From Arion vulgaris (Eukaryota > Mollusca > Gastropoda > Stylommatophora > Arionidae): a DNA stretch of 64,000 nucleotides. Under the pieces are notes generated by a model. That model saw only the letters and a list, made by a program, of their open reading frames with translations. It did not search any database and was not told the origin of the DNA. Each line of letters begins with the position of its first letter. Position 1 is the first letter of the stretch. The position numbers were made by a program, and so were the translations under genes. The stretch spans positions 68,356,365 to 68,420,364 of the forward strand of contig CM036753.1 in assembly GCA_020796225.1 (NCBI GenBank), in the 5' to 3' direction. Positions 1-44,975 of the stretch are shown piece after piece.

Positions 1-994
1 CCCATGATCGCAATGCTGACTTCACACTGGAAAAAAAACTACGTTTTATTTACATAAATAGCTTTTATTTGCTATTAGAATAAGCTGACCCTTGTCATCC
101 ACACTGCTAGCACGCGTACGATGTACGAAATAGTGAGGCAAAGCTTCTCCTAATAGCGTGCACTTTAAATAGGCTCAAGTTTAAAGAGTTGGTATCACGT
201 GATCATGTTGTGTATATTTTGTGAACTTCCGTCTTCCATGAAACTATATTCGTATATCGTCTGTGTTCCGTATACAAATATCAGCTGTTCGTTTCGAGAA
301 GTCGGTCACTGCGTTTGATCTTGCCTCAATTGCATATGATACTGGTGTCTATGAACATTTGAAAGTGCAAAACCAAAATAAAGACCACCTGTTTCTTTAG
401 CTGTGAGCTGCTTTTGATATTATAGATTACCGTTACACTGAGACATCAAAGTACTTGTAGGTCAAAAGGATAGGAACACTCTGCCACAGACTAACAACAG
501 AGACAAGAGTCAAGAGCTAGAAGAAATTGAACACAGAACAGGCTAGAAGTAAAATAACGGAGGGTTAAAAATAAAGTATAATAGTTCAATATTCATCGAG
601 CCAGACCTATTCATATACTTTCAGGTAAGCAATTTGTGGCTGATTTAATTAGTATGAAAATGAAAGTTAGTTGTATTTAATTGAATTTTGTCACGAAACC
701 GTTTGTCTAGATACTTATACTAGATAGCTATTTATAATTTTCCATTCGTCTAGCTGTTTTTGCTAAGCCAGTTAATGTTAACAATTAAAAGTGTAGTATA
801 GTATGATTGTATTGCATAAGCTATTTAAGTATATAGAATAGTTTACAGGTAACAGCGGACACCGATCCTTGGTGAGGAAATCAGTTAATTATTATTGCTT
901 TCTGAACCGATTGCATCACATTTTGTTAACACTTCAGTTGTAATCATTTTGATCAATAATTGTAACTCCGGGAGATAAGATAACCTGTATAATA
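1..994. other. Upstream AT-rich DNA, possible 5' leader and promoter
   Basis: No coding region is recognised. A palindromic E-box, TCACGTGA, lies at 195-202. A consensus splice donor, TTTCAG|gtaagc, sits at 624/625, so a non-coding first exon of NT5C2 might end at 624 and splice to 5025. This is inference only: there is no TATA box or CpG island to support it. Confidence 0.25.
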
Positions 995-1182
995 TTATAC
1001 CTGTAGTTAAGCCCTTTGCCCTGCGTTCCAAATGTCGGAGTTCGAATCTGGGCCACGTGCTGTTCACGGGAGGATTTTCTCTAGAGATTCCTAAAATTGT
1101 TGCAGAGCTACGGAGTTCGTAATTTCGGCAGTAACCCGACAGGGGAGCCTTTCATTTCTACAGAGAGAGAGAGAGAGAGAGA
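995..1182 (+). mobile_element. SINE family H, decayed copy
   Basis: tRNA-like head with a B-box GAGTTCGAATCTGG near 1032, followed by the family body (GAGATTCCTAAAATTGTTGC, then GGAGTTCGTAATT) seen again at 25.5, 35.7 and 56.6 kb. It ends in a (GA)n run at 1160-1182. Confidence 0.7.
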
Positions 1183-1590
1183 CAGGGCCATATCTGAAAA
1201 ACTGAGTGCAATTAAGTAAATCTTTTGTCTTTAGACCTTTTTCTGTTAATGAACACATTAATACTGTATTATGCCCTATACTTCATCTGCCCTAATGTTA
1301 ATCAGAATTTCAATTTAAAAAAGAATTCATGAACAACAGTGGGTTTCACTTTTTTCACATCACTACCATAAGCACAATCTTCTCACTTTTGCAGTCTTAT
1401 TTGCTTTTATCCTCCTGATGCCCACCCCAACCACCCATTGCTTTTTCACCAGAGAAAGCACAATCTCAACTCATACCTTCAAAGAAATAGCACATCTGAA
1501 CCTACTCTGCTTTGAGAGAGCGGCTGCCACATGATTTTAACTCCCAAGAAGTGGAACAGGCAGTTTTAGTTCATTCTAGTGCCCGTATAT

Positions 1591-1840
1591 TGCCTGGGCT
1601 CGCAAGGGGAGCAAAGAGTAGTAATACTGCGACCTACAAGACATGTCGTAAGAGGCGACTGAAGTAGGGGCCTAGGAAAGCTACCTAGTTAATAAAAAGC
1701 TTTGCAGAAATCAGATATGCTGGCCTACTTGTAGGTGCATACCTGGCACAATGTACAATCGCTCTTAGTCTTGGATCACATACAAATCACAAAGAGTGGT
1801 TAACAAGTAGTCGATATGAAGCATTCGAGGAAGAAGTAGA
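1591..1840 (+). mobile_element. SINE family B
   Basis: About 250 bp alignable to five other copies in the window. It contains the block AAGAGGCGACTGAAGTAGG and the 3' part CACAAAGAGTGGTTAACAAG, ending in TTCGAGGAAGAAG (GAA tail). Confidence 0.85.
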
Positions 1841-2399
1841 GATCATAGTAGGAGCAGTGGGTTCTTTATCTATCAGTGAGTTCTCTATTGATATAACTTA
1901 TTCAGGACTAACTACAGAAGGTGTGCAGCAATTATTAATTACTGTCGATCGTAATTTAAAAGCATGTTTTAACATAAGCGGAACTACACTTTTAATTCGG
2001 GATCGAATGATCATTATTGTTTTATTGAATAATAAGGAAAATCTGTGTGTTTATTGTGAAATGAAAGCGTATCCATATGTTAAAAAATGTGTCATTTTCA
2101 CACTCATCTTAAAATGTTAAAAGTGAGTATCCTGTAAATTCTGAATTTGCACAGAGCACCAGAAATTTCTCAACTTGCTGTGAATATTCTGTGTTAATTT
2201 TCACACTCTGTTAAAAAAAAAAAAGTTCAGTCAGGATTAATATTTTGTTTATTATTTTATTACATATTACTTTATTAGTATTATTATTATTATTATTACT
2301 ACAATCCACACAACTCCCATGCCTCCACAGCCATCAGTCATGTGCACCCCAATATATAGAAACGTTAGAAAACACTGATGTATTAAAAATAACAACTAT
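1841..2399. other. AT-rich spacer with simple repeats
   Basis: No gene seen. It holds a poly(A) stretch near 2212-2225 and an (ATT)n microsatellite at about 2276-2300. The short open frames here lack any family signature. Confidence 0.6.
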
Positions 2400-2607
2400 C
2401 GTTACTGCCTGTAGTGCCGTTCTTTACGGCAGTGTGGGACGAGAGCCTGAGGAATTTAATGGCCAGTGCAGTCGCAGCATAGCTGCTCAGGTTAGGATTT
2501 TTCATTTATGCCCACAACAGAAAAAATCCTTGGCCTTACCATGAATCCGACACGGGTCTTCCGACTGAGAGCCATGCTCTAATCCATTTGGCCAGACTGC
2601 TGTATAC
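2400..2607 (-). mobile_element. SINE family I, tRNA-headed
   Basis: Read on the minus strand it starts with a tRNA-like A-box (CTGGCCAAATGGATTAGAG) and a B-box-like region, then a body shared with 10.7 and 20.5 kb (GGCATAAATG...AAATCCTAACCTGAGC, then TTAAATTCC...). Confidence 0.8.
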
Positions 2608-2639
2608 TATTGTTTATTACATCATGTATTCTTGACAGT

Positions 2640-3184
2640 TGATGGAAGTGTCCATGTGGACACAAAGAATGACTGGATTGCAAACGGTACACTAGACCTC
2701 ATACAGCAGAGAAGGGAGAAAAAGGCATAGGGAGCATAAAAGAAGAAAATAGGATAGCCTACAAAATAGAACAAAAGAAAGAACATAAAGAAAATTTAAA
2801 AAACAATTTGTAACAAACTGTTGTGCTGGGCTGGAAGATCATCAGAAGAAAGAGAGAGTGCAGGAGATATTCAAAGTAACAATGACCAAAACTTGTAAAC
2901 CAAAGCTAAATGCAGTAAAAGACGGAATGGTAAGGGAAGACTGCAGTAAACCATATAACAAAGATGAAACATGTAAAAAAGGAAGTAATGTAGTTTTACA
3001 AAGTACAAAAACAAGATACAGCGACGTATCGACTAAAAGGTCTTTATCAAGCAAAGGATATAAAACAAGTGACAAGATGAAGACGGTTACTATGTCACTC
3101 ACAGATACAGTCAGTGACCCAGATTAGCCTTGACAGTAAAATCTTACTAAAAATAATTTTGGGAAGACTAAAAAATATTTTTAA
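2640..3184 (+). mobile_element. Probable linker part of a decayed LINE (G family)
   Basis: A-rich, Lys/Glu-rich sequence directly upstream of recognisable reverse-transcriptase remains, in the position of the EN-RT linker of an RTE-like LINE. No motif is readable, so the assignment rests on position and composition. Confidence 0.35.
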
Positions 3185-4272
3185 ATATCAATATAACACA
3201 AGCTGGATTTAGATATAATACCGATATACTTGATCCCATGATTAACATGTGGACACTCATAGAAAACAAGAAATGGGACATCCATTACATTTAATACAAT
3301 TCATCAAAGAACTGTAAAGTGATCAAATGGTGACTGTAAGAACATGCGATGATTCATCAGATTGGTTTGACCTAAGGCAAGCAGTCAGAGAAGGTTGCAT
3401 TCTTTCACCTTGTCTGTTTAATATATATGTTGAAAACATCATGAGGATTCTTACAGAAGATAATGAAAAAAGGGCAATACAATCATGTTATAATAGGAGG
3501 AAGAGAAATACCTTACATGGGATATGCTGATGATACAGTATTACTGCCGACATCGCAAAAAGGGATTGGAAAATTAATGACAATGCAAGAGAAAAGCAAA
3601 AATCAACGTCTATATCTCAATGTATCAAAAACAAAAATAATAACAAAGCATAAAACAAGCATGACAAAAGATATTTTTATCAAGTGTTAGAAAATGTGAA
3701 CAGTTTTGAACATCTCGGTTCACTGATAACAAGAGACAGAAATAAAATGAAAAAAATAAAAGAAGAATAAACATATCCTTACAAAAACTTACACATGAAA
3801 TGGAACTGATAGGAAAACAAAGATCAGAATACTAAGAGCATGCATATTCCCAGTGGCAACATATGGGTGTGAACATAGACATTTAACAAGACACTTGGAA
3901 AACATATATTAGCTGTTGAATATGTGTTACAGAAGAGTCCTCTGTATATCATGGGCAGAGAAGAGAGCAAATAGATCTACCCAGAAAGAACTAAAATCAA
4001 AGTAAACTGACTTGCTACAAATAAGAATGAGAAAATTGAAAGTATGTTGGACATATGGATAGGTATGAAGGGTTGGATAAGACCGTTGTGGAAGGTGGCA
4101 TCCCGGCAAAGAGGAAGACCACATAGAAGATGGATTCAGGATGTGACTAATGATTTCAGCATGATGGCTGCAGAATCAGGATGTCTGGCCTTTAAGAGAG
4201 AGAAATTCAGAAGGACTCTTAGGGTGACAAAGTTCTTCTCAGGACAAGCTATTGGATTAGGATGTCCATGTA
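3185..4272 (+). mobile_element. Decayed LINE, family G: RT domain to 3' end
   Basis: Broken frames carry RT motifs in order: QAGFRYNTDILDPMINMWTL, then REGCILSPCLFNIYVENIM, then GYADDTVLLPTSQKG (about 3,185-3,600). The 3' third has ASRQRGRPHRRWIQDV, typical of RTE-like C-termini. The end TTCTCAGGACAAGCTATT recurs at 17.8, 27.9 and 57.1 kb. Several frameshifts and stops; dead. Confidence 0.85.
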
Positions 4273-4439
4273 AACTTATAGTTACCAGGTGGACAAATGA
4301 AATTTATGCTCATTCTAACCTGTACTGATTAGACAAGTTTTCAACAAATGTAATTTTCACATTAAGAATAGCTATAATATCAATTGTTAAGAGTAAGCGC
4401 TGGTTACGGATTGAACCATGAACCGGTTATGCACGAAGG

Positions 4440-4862
4440 CAGTGGATGCAATTAATACAAAATGCGACAATCCAGATATTTATCTTCATCTTTGTCCCAA
4501 GTCATTCTGAGGGGAAAGGCAATGAGAGAGTAGATGCACTGGCGGGCAAAGCTACTATTGCGAATGGGTCTTCTATGGATAAAAGCAAAATCATCACCAC
4601 TCTAAGAGAAAGCATAAGCTCTGAAGATTTCAGCGAAGAAGATAAATGGTATTCTCAATCTCAGTTACTCAAGTTATGCATACCGATATGTGTGGCAAGA
4701 CATGAAAACCACAAGAGAAACCCCAGTAGACACATCAATCAACACAGAACAGGAGTTGTTAGTCTAAAAACGCTGAAATTAACGGTTGGGAGGAGATCGT
4801 CGCAATTATTTACATGTCCGATGAAGATGATTCTCCCAAAAAACCATGAAGTCCTATGAAAC
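4440..4862 (+). mobile_element. LINE RNase H-end fragment
   Basis: A 137-codon open frame contains PSHSEGKGNERVDALAGKA, the last RNase H motif (normally HSG..GNE.AD.LA), then a Cys/His-poor tail ending in SSQLFTCP. This is the C-terminal end of an RNase H-bearing LINE, 5'-truncated. It differs from the RNase H pieces at 11.5, 31 and 62.7 kb. Confidence 0.75.
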
Positions 4863-5082
4863 ATAAATTTAAAGAAATATTTATCTAATGAGTAACTATA
4901 TACATTTCCGAATCCTTCGTTAAATTTGATTAAAATTATTTTATCACATCTTGTTAATGTGTAACTAAGATTATGAAAATAGTTATTATTTGCTGAAATA
5001 AATATATATATAAATTTTTATCAGCCTGATTCATCTGTTAGAAGCACTATCACTGACTTATAGCCCAGAAGAGAGTCTTGTC

Positions 5083-38032
<32,950 letters not shown>

Positions 38033-39159
38033 TCTTTTACCGTTTATTTTAACTACATTCTTTAAGACGGTGCCTATGCTTTTTCCCCACATGATCAGTC
38101 ACTGAACTAACCAAAAGTACATAATTAATGTGAGCGCTTACATTATTTTGGTTATATTGGAGATTTATATTAGTATTGTTAGGGCATGGGATTCACATTT
38201 TATTATTGTTAAGATATGAAATTAACTTTTAGTAAAACTTTAACCTTTTTATTATCCTTGGGAGTACTAATTATTTTCTTATTTGTATTCTCTCAATTTA
38301 CTACATTTGTTTTCAGTGTGAATTATGTTCATAGTGAATGTAGGAAAGAGAGAAAGCTAGTCATTTAATATTTATAGCTGGCATACCTCAATGAGTTTCA
38401 TTGGTACTTTGTTTAAGCATGCCTTATAAGATACTTGAATTGAAGCATTCTTGTTACATAACCTTTGCCAAATACGTGTATTTGCAGCATAATCTTTCAA
38501 CATACACACACTACTGATAATACTATCTGTTGTATTCATCATTTGTTAAAAAGATTATGTAACATCGAATTATGTGCCGCAGATTCGTAACAACTACCAG
38601 TCTTTTACATCAGATAGAGTTTCTATCTATATATGACTGTGAGCATAAACTATTACAAATTTATGTCTGTTTATCTTACATTTTTATAATACTATCTACT
38701 ATCAGAGATTATTTTGATCTCATTTATTAATGAAAAGTAACATCATCAAGATCATGTATTTCTTGCTACTAATCATGACGCCTTTCCCATTTTGATAGCT
38801 GATTCAATATACTCTTAAAATATGCCCACTTTTGTTATGTTAAAATAAAATCCACATTGGATCGCTTCCAATATTGCTAATATTTCTGCTGATATTTAGT
38901 AATTAAACAATAATTGTATATTTAGTAAGGGAAATGTTCACTTGTACAGGTGTTTGCTATTGATACACTTCCACAATTTTAACTACATTTTTTATTTAAT
39001 GCTGTATTATAGAGGATGTTTAAAACTACATGTTTTTTACCAACCAATCTTTTGCAATAAACATGATCTAGCATGTGATGTAGGCTGTTGGAGATCAGTC
39101 ATAACTGTTGTAAAGGTTTCCAGAGTGATATAATAAAAGAATGTTGAAACATCACAATA
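38033..39159 (+). other. Probable NT5C2 3' UTR
   Basis: No repeats are recognised here, in contrast to the flanks. Candidate AATAAA signals lie at 38,844-38,849, 39,056-39,061 and 39,132-39,137. Which one is used cannot be told from sequence. Confidence 0.5.
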
Positions 39160-40835
39160 ACATCATGTGTTTGCATTGTGCTTGGTTATTTTATTGACTC
39201 TGCTCAATTCAATATTGTTCTTTCATTAGTTCTGATCAATTAAAAGTTGTTATTTTATTGCTTATGTTTGATATTGTTATTTTATTGACTATGCTTAACA
39301 CTTAGTAGACGCACCTGAGACAAAAACACCCTTTATTTGCAAGCTGCTTTTCCATCATAAAGTTTTTTTTACTGATAACAGCTGTTACAAATTTGACCAG
39401 AAATCAGTAGTTTTTTTAAAGGAACAAGTTTTGTATATCAAAGTATTCAAGAATTACTTTTTATTTTCTGACAATAGTCATTCATATGTAGAAAATGGAA
39501 TTATATGTTTATGACAGCACTGTGATTTCTGTCCCTTTTGCAACAGCGCATCAGCTTCAATTCTGGGTTTTCTTGTTCTGGTTTGCTTTCAAAGTTGTTT
39601 AAAGATTATATATTTGGTTAGACAGTTTATCTTCATTCTTCCTCAAATTTTATCCAGGCAATGGCAAACAGCTTATTCTTATTTTATCTTCTAACTGCTA
39701 AAAGATTGTTTTAAATGCAAAACTTACACACTGGACTGCAATGTTGTTTTTTTTTATAAATCTTAGGAATAGCTAATCGACCTCTTCTACCGTGAGTTCA
39801 GATTTCTGTGCAATATTTTCGGAATAGCTTGGATTCAAACTTATAAACTTTAGTGTGGAAAAGCAGAATCTAACCTCCATGCTTAGGTCACACTCTTTCT
39901 TTGTATAAAGCTTTTAATTGATCGTTATGCCATTCAATTTAACCACACCCATTTGTAATTGTCAAAAATTAAGATGATTCCTCATAGTTTGCCAGGAATT
40001 AAACTAACTCTACAAATTTATTAGCTATATGGTTCTGCAATTTAATTTTGCTACTATCAACTGCCACGCTACACGGTGCTGTGTCTATAAAGAGCTAAAT
40101 AAATGTTATGTTATTGGTTATTCATTATTAAATCTTGCAATTTGATTGGTTATGGTTACCGAAATATTGTTATTTTATTAGTTACACTTAATGAAATATT
40201 TCCATTATTGATTTTGTTTATGTAAATATTGTCCTTCTATTTGTTATATTTAAGTTAATGTTGTTTTGTTAGGTGTATTGAATTCATTATTTTGTTCTGT
40301 AACTCTTTCCACTCCAATCGCCGCACACTGTGCCACAGGGGAATTCTAGTTTTACTTCTACCATTTTTTCAACTATTTTCTAACCTTGTTATTCTAATAG
40401 GCTGTCCAGTTTTCTTAAAATTAGTGTATAATAAGATATATATATGTTTATTTATTGACAAGTAGTTATAATTTTATTTTATTGCTTTTTTGCCTCCTTG
40501 AATTAACTGTGTAAAACTGAGGAAATAACTGCGTACAGAAAGAGTTAATTTGTTATATTTAAGTAAATGTTCGTTTTAGGCGTTGAGAATTCATTATTTT
40601 GTTCTACTATTGGTTTTATTTAAGTAGTTGTTCTTTTATTTATTTATTCTGAATTCAATATTTTCTTCTTTAATTGGTTATTTTTTCAGTAAATGTTGTA
40701 TTTTATTGGTTATGATTAATTAAATATTGTTCTACATTTTTGTTATGATTATTTAAATGTTGTATTTTATTGGTTATGATAACATTAAATGTTGTATTAT
40801 ATTAGTCATGCTTAAGTAAATATTGTTCTGTACAG
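39160..40835. repeat. Degenerate AT-rich tandem repeat with a MITE inside
   Basis: Units of about 30 bp resembling AATATTGTTATTTTATTGGT then TATGATTAA recur at 39,160-39,310 and 40,100-40,835. The MITE at 40,303-40,544 splits the second block; 39,310-40,100 is unrelated AT-rich sequence. Confidence 0.7.
40303..40544 (+). mobile_element. TTAA-type MITE, second family
   Basis: Ends CTCTTTC / GAAAGAG, next to GTAA (a mutated TTAA) on the left and TTAA at 40,545-40,548 on the right. Non-coding. The inverted copy is at 35.5 kb. Confidence 0.75.
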
Positions 40836-41564
40836 GGAACACACACAAATGGTTTTTTTTTATGTATACATTTGTTTTTCAGTATTTTGTATTGGAATGT
40901 ATTTCTTGCAATTCTTGTTTAATTCTGTTGTTTATTGTAAATGTATTTTAAAACACATCCGCCAAATAGTCCAGCCTGCAGTCAATTAATTTAGCAATTA
41001 GCGAGCTTATTCTGCGCACCTAAAAACATCAACATGAAAATATTAAAATTGAAAGCCTGAAACTTGTAATGTCCCCAAAGGGCATTTCGTGGAATGATAG
41101 TGGTGAGGGGATATATGTTTTTCTGTTCCTGATAATTTGTAAATATCAACATATATTGGGTCATATACTTTCCACACTTTTTACCACTTTTTAATTTATC
41201 TCTGTATAAAAGATAATGTTTAAAACTACAAGTTTTTACCAACTCATCTTTTACAGTAAACATGATCTTTATGTGATTTTGTCAGTGTGCAACAATAGCA
41301 CTCTTCAAAAGTTCATATCTTTAGCTTGTAATACACTCTATACCTTCATTTATCAAAATATATGTATATATGAGTAAAGCAAAATGTCCCTCTTTTGTGG
41401 TTATCATTTATTTTATACTTGGATTCCGGATTCTCTGATAAGTCTGCAGTTTGTTTCAGGATTTTAGCTTTACTGTAGTTTCTCTTTGAATGTGTTGGAT
41501 GTGGGCCACATTCTTTTCCTGAAGTTTGCCTGCAGTGGCCACTTTAGAAGGACATGTTCTGCCA
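40836..41564. other. AT-rich intergenic stretch with a duplicated 60-bp block
   Basis: 41,216-41,275 (GTTTAAAACTACAAGTTTTT) repeats 39,015-39,072 (GTTTAAAACTACATGTTTTT) with about 85% identity by eye. No gene. Confidence 0.55.
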
Positions 41565-41900
41565 TCTTCTTCTTTTGTCGTCACACTGCTACCAGGTTGT
41601 TGCCCAGTGTCATGGTTTTCTGTTTTGCGCTGTTCTGGTGGCTTGGGTGATTGTTATTTTTGCTCTTTGACCGGATTCTGATATGCCATCTAACCATCTT
41701 TTTCATGGTCTTACTCTCGCCTTCTTTCATGATGTTCTGTTGTAGAAGACTATATATACTGTGGAGTTTGGTTGCATTCTTATTAAATGACCAAACCACT
41801 TCATTAATTGTTTCTCAATGTAATTCAAGCAAGGTTCTGTGCCAACTTTCTTTCTTATGCTGATGTTATGACTCTGTATTTTCTAGTGCCATCATATCTG
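41565..41900 (-). mobile_element. SINE family M and LINE C-terminal remnant
   Basis: 41,565-41,650 is a second family-M SINE (minus: ACCTGGTAGCAGTGTGACGA then CAAAAGAAGAAGA). 41,650-41,860 codes on the minus strand for MKKMVRWHIRIRSKSKN, probably the C-terminal part of an RTE-like LINE. Confidence 0.65.
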
Positions 41901-42361
41901 TAAATTCACAGTGACTATAGATGCCTATCTTGAATTTGGTGTATAAGTGGTGTGTCAATTTTGTCCTGTTCTGAAGAAAAGTATGACTACCTGGTCTCCT
42001 CTGGACAGTTGGTAATATTCATCTTCTGCTTTATGTTAAGGGTGACCTATTTCCTACTTTGGATTGTAGTTTTAAGCTTTCTTGTAGCTGACCACATAGT
42101 CTTCTTGTTACAGTTTTCCTCTTTTTGGTCAATTTACCAGCTTTTTTTGTTTCCCAATAACAATGTTCAGGAATAACTACATTTAAAAAATGGTAGTTAA
42201 ACATGAATATTAAAGGAAAGTGGTGTGCACAGTATGTTCAATATGTAATACAAATTACTTCCCTTAAGAACATGGAATGCAAATGAACTAGTTTGGTTTG
42301 TTTATATACAAATGATGTGCCCCATAAAGTAGCATTCTATTAACTCAGAGTTAAAAGCTAA
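41901..42361. other. Intergenic spacer
   Basis: AT-rich, without recognisable genes or repeats apart from its border with the MITE at 42,362. Confidence 0.5.
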
Positions 42362-44971
42362 CCCTTTCAGCTGCTACATACTTTCTGAGGCTGAGCTAAA
42401 AATAGCTACTCTTTGTTTCTAGGTCACAAAGGTGAATGTACGCCTATTGCAGTGACAGTAGCAATGTATAACATGTTAACACATCTTTAGCCCACAGAGG
42501 CAATACGGACTAGGAACAAGGAATGAACGAGGAGATAGGCTTATCCAGTTCTGTGAAGAAAATAACATGGTTATATGCAACACATTTTACCAACAAGAAT
42601 CTAGGAGATTATACACATGGAAAAGCCCAGGAGATAGAAAAAGGAACCAGATAGATTTCATCATGATTAGGAACAGATTTAAAAATAATGTAATGAACAC
42701 CAAAACATATCCAGGAGCAGATATAAATTCTGATCATAATCCAGTGATGATCAAACTAAATATAAAACTAAAAAAGATAGACCAACCAACAAGAAAAGAA
42801 CCACATATAGATATATCAGCACTTAAACAATCAGAGATACAACAGAAATATTGTGTGGAAGTAAAGAACAAATATGATTGCCTAATGACAGAGTGCTTAG
42901 AACAATACAGAAGAGAAAATCCTGAAGAAAAAGTAGCCAATAAATGGGATTGCTTAAACAGAGTATACAAACTGCAAACAAAAACCTGCCTGTAAAAGAA
43001 TCATGAAAAAATCAAATGTGGATGACTGATGAAATCTTAGAAAAAAATGACAGAACGAAGAAGCAAGAACACCCAAAGTATACAATTTTAGACAACGAAA
43101 TACGCAACATGTGCAGAACCACAAAAGTAAACTGGTTAGAAACAAAATGCAGGAAATAGAAGATATGGCAGAAAAACACAGGACTAGAGATTTGCACAGA
43201 GAAATAAGACAAATGACAAGTAAGAAAAATACTGTAAAAGGTGGAGGATGTATCAAAAACAACAACAACCAATTTTTGTTTGATAAAACAGAAATATTGA
43301 CAAGATGGACAGAATATATAACGGCTCTATTTGATGATCAAAGAAGCAGTAAACACAGTATAAAATGCAATGACAGCCCAAGAATATTAAAATCTGAAGT
43401 TGTAAGAGCAATCAGAAGCATATGAGCGAGGAAAGGCTGCAGGATTGGACAATATAACTGTGGAAATGTTAACCTCATTAGAGGATTTTGGTATTTCAAC
43501 CATTACAGATTTGTGCAATGATATATATAACACAGGATATACCAAGAGACTTGAAGACATCAGTATTCATACCACTACCCAAAAGCCCAAAGCACAGGAG
43601 TGCACAGACTATAGGACAATTAGCCTGATGAGCCACATAACAAAAATACTACTCAAGATCATACATGAAAGAATTAAAAACAAGATAGACATAGAAGTAG
43701 GAGAAGAACAGTTTGGCTTTAGAAAGAACAGAGGAACAAGAGAGGCAATACTTTGTATAAGACTACTCACTGACAAGTATATAGAAGTGCAAAAAAGTAT
43801 CTACTTGTGTTTCATCGATTATAGCAAAGCTTTTGACAGAGTCCAACATGAAAAGCTAATCATATGTCTACAAGAAATAGGCCTAGATGGGGATGATATC
43901 AGACTAATAAGAAACATATACTGGGAACAGACAGCAATAATAAAATATGAAAATAGCTACTCTCCATACATAGACATAAAGAGAGGAGTGAGACAAGGAT
44001 GCATACTGTCACCAAGCCTATTTAACATCTACACAGAGAAATCTTCAAACAACTAGAGGGAATGCCAGGACTCAAGATCAATGGAAAAATAATAAATAAC
44101 TTAAGATATGCAGATGACACAGTATTGGTAGCAGAAAATGAACAAGATCTACAAGAATTAGTGGACCAATTGGACAGAACTAGCAAGGAATATGGATTAG
44201 ACATTAACATACAGAAAACAAAAACTATGGTAATCAACAAGGAAATGGAAAAACCTAAAATGAATATAAAAATACATGGAGAATTACTACATCAAGTAAA
44301 AAGCTACTCCTATCTCGGTCAGATGATAACAGATGATGGCAGATGTATAACTGAAATTAAAAGAGAATAGGAATGGCCAAGGATAATTTCAATAGTATGA
44401 GAAAGTTACTGACATCCAAACAAATTACAAACAGGCTAAAAATTAGAATGATCAAATGCTATATATATCCTATATTAATGTATGGCTCGAAACATGGACA
44501 ATGAACAAGCAGTTAGAAGACAGAATTGATGCATTTGAGATGTGGATATATAGAAGAATAAGCAGAGTTTCATGGACAGAAAAACAGACAAATAAACAAG
44601 TTTTAGGAAAACTAGGCATGAAGAAACAATTATTAAGAGAAATAAAATTCAGACAAGTAAAGTATTTTGGGCACATAAAAGGCATGACACCATGATAAAA
44701 CATTTACTAGAGGGGAAGTTGAGGGAGGAAGAGCAAGAGGAAGACCGAGAGATAAGTGGGAGGAAACTTTAAGAAATGGACAGGTTACAGTCTGGCAGTG
44801 TGCAACACAAGGGCGAAAGACAGAGGATGCTGAGATTCATTGCAGCCAACCTTCGATGTGGAGACGGCACCTGATGATGAGCCCACAGAGGAGAGATAAC
44901 AACAAACGTGTTAATGCATCTTTAGAAGTGAATGGGAAAAACGCATATATACATCCTTAGCAGTTAAAGGG
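42362..44971 (+). mobile_element. TTAA MITE split by a LINE
   Basis: The left part 42,362-42,500 and right part 44,880-44,971 together match the 219-bp MITE at 36,828. Ends CCCTTTCAGCTGCTA / TAGCAGTTAAAGGG, with CTAA (mutated) at left and TTAA at 44,972-44,975. Confidence 0.92.
42501..44879 (+). mobile_element. RTE-like LINE, 5'-truncated, 12-bp target-site duplication
   Basis: Flanked by AGCCCACAGAGG at 42,489-42,500 and 44,880-44,891. It starts in the endonuclease domain (RNERGDRLIQFCEENNMV, RNQIDFIMIRNRF, GADINSDHNPVMIK; 42,501-42,995), then RT in shifted frames: FGFRKNRGTREAIL, CFIDYSKAFDRVQHEKL, RGVRQGCILSPSLFNIY (43,445-44,056), LRYADDTVLVAENEQDL (44,095-44,160), and C-terminal FEMWIYRRISRVSWTEK and KYFGHIKG (44,456-44,695). 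It ends CTGATGATGA, a short tandem tail as in RTE elements. Several frameshifts; dead. Confidence 0.95.
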
Positions 44972-44975
44972 TTAA

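Noticed and set aside
300..440. LTR-like end (AATAAAG followed by a sequence ending TTACA)
   Set aside because: No matching second LTR, primer-binding site or gag-pol remains in the window; too weak to call.
2858..3127. Open frames on both strands (86 and 89 codons)
   Set aside because: Low-complexity Lys-rich LINE linker sequence on one strand and its shadow on the other; no motif.
42501..44056. Endonuclease and reverse-transcriptase frames as host genes
   Set aside because: They show LINE motifs in LINE order, several frameshifts, and lie between target-site duplications.
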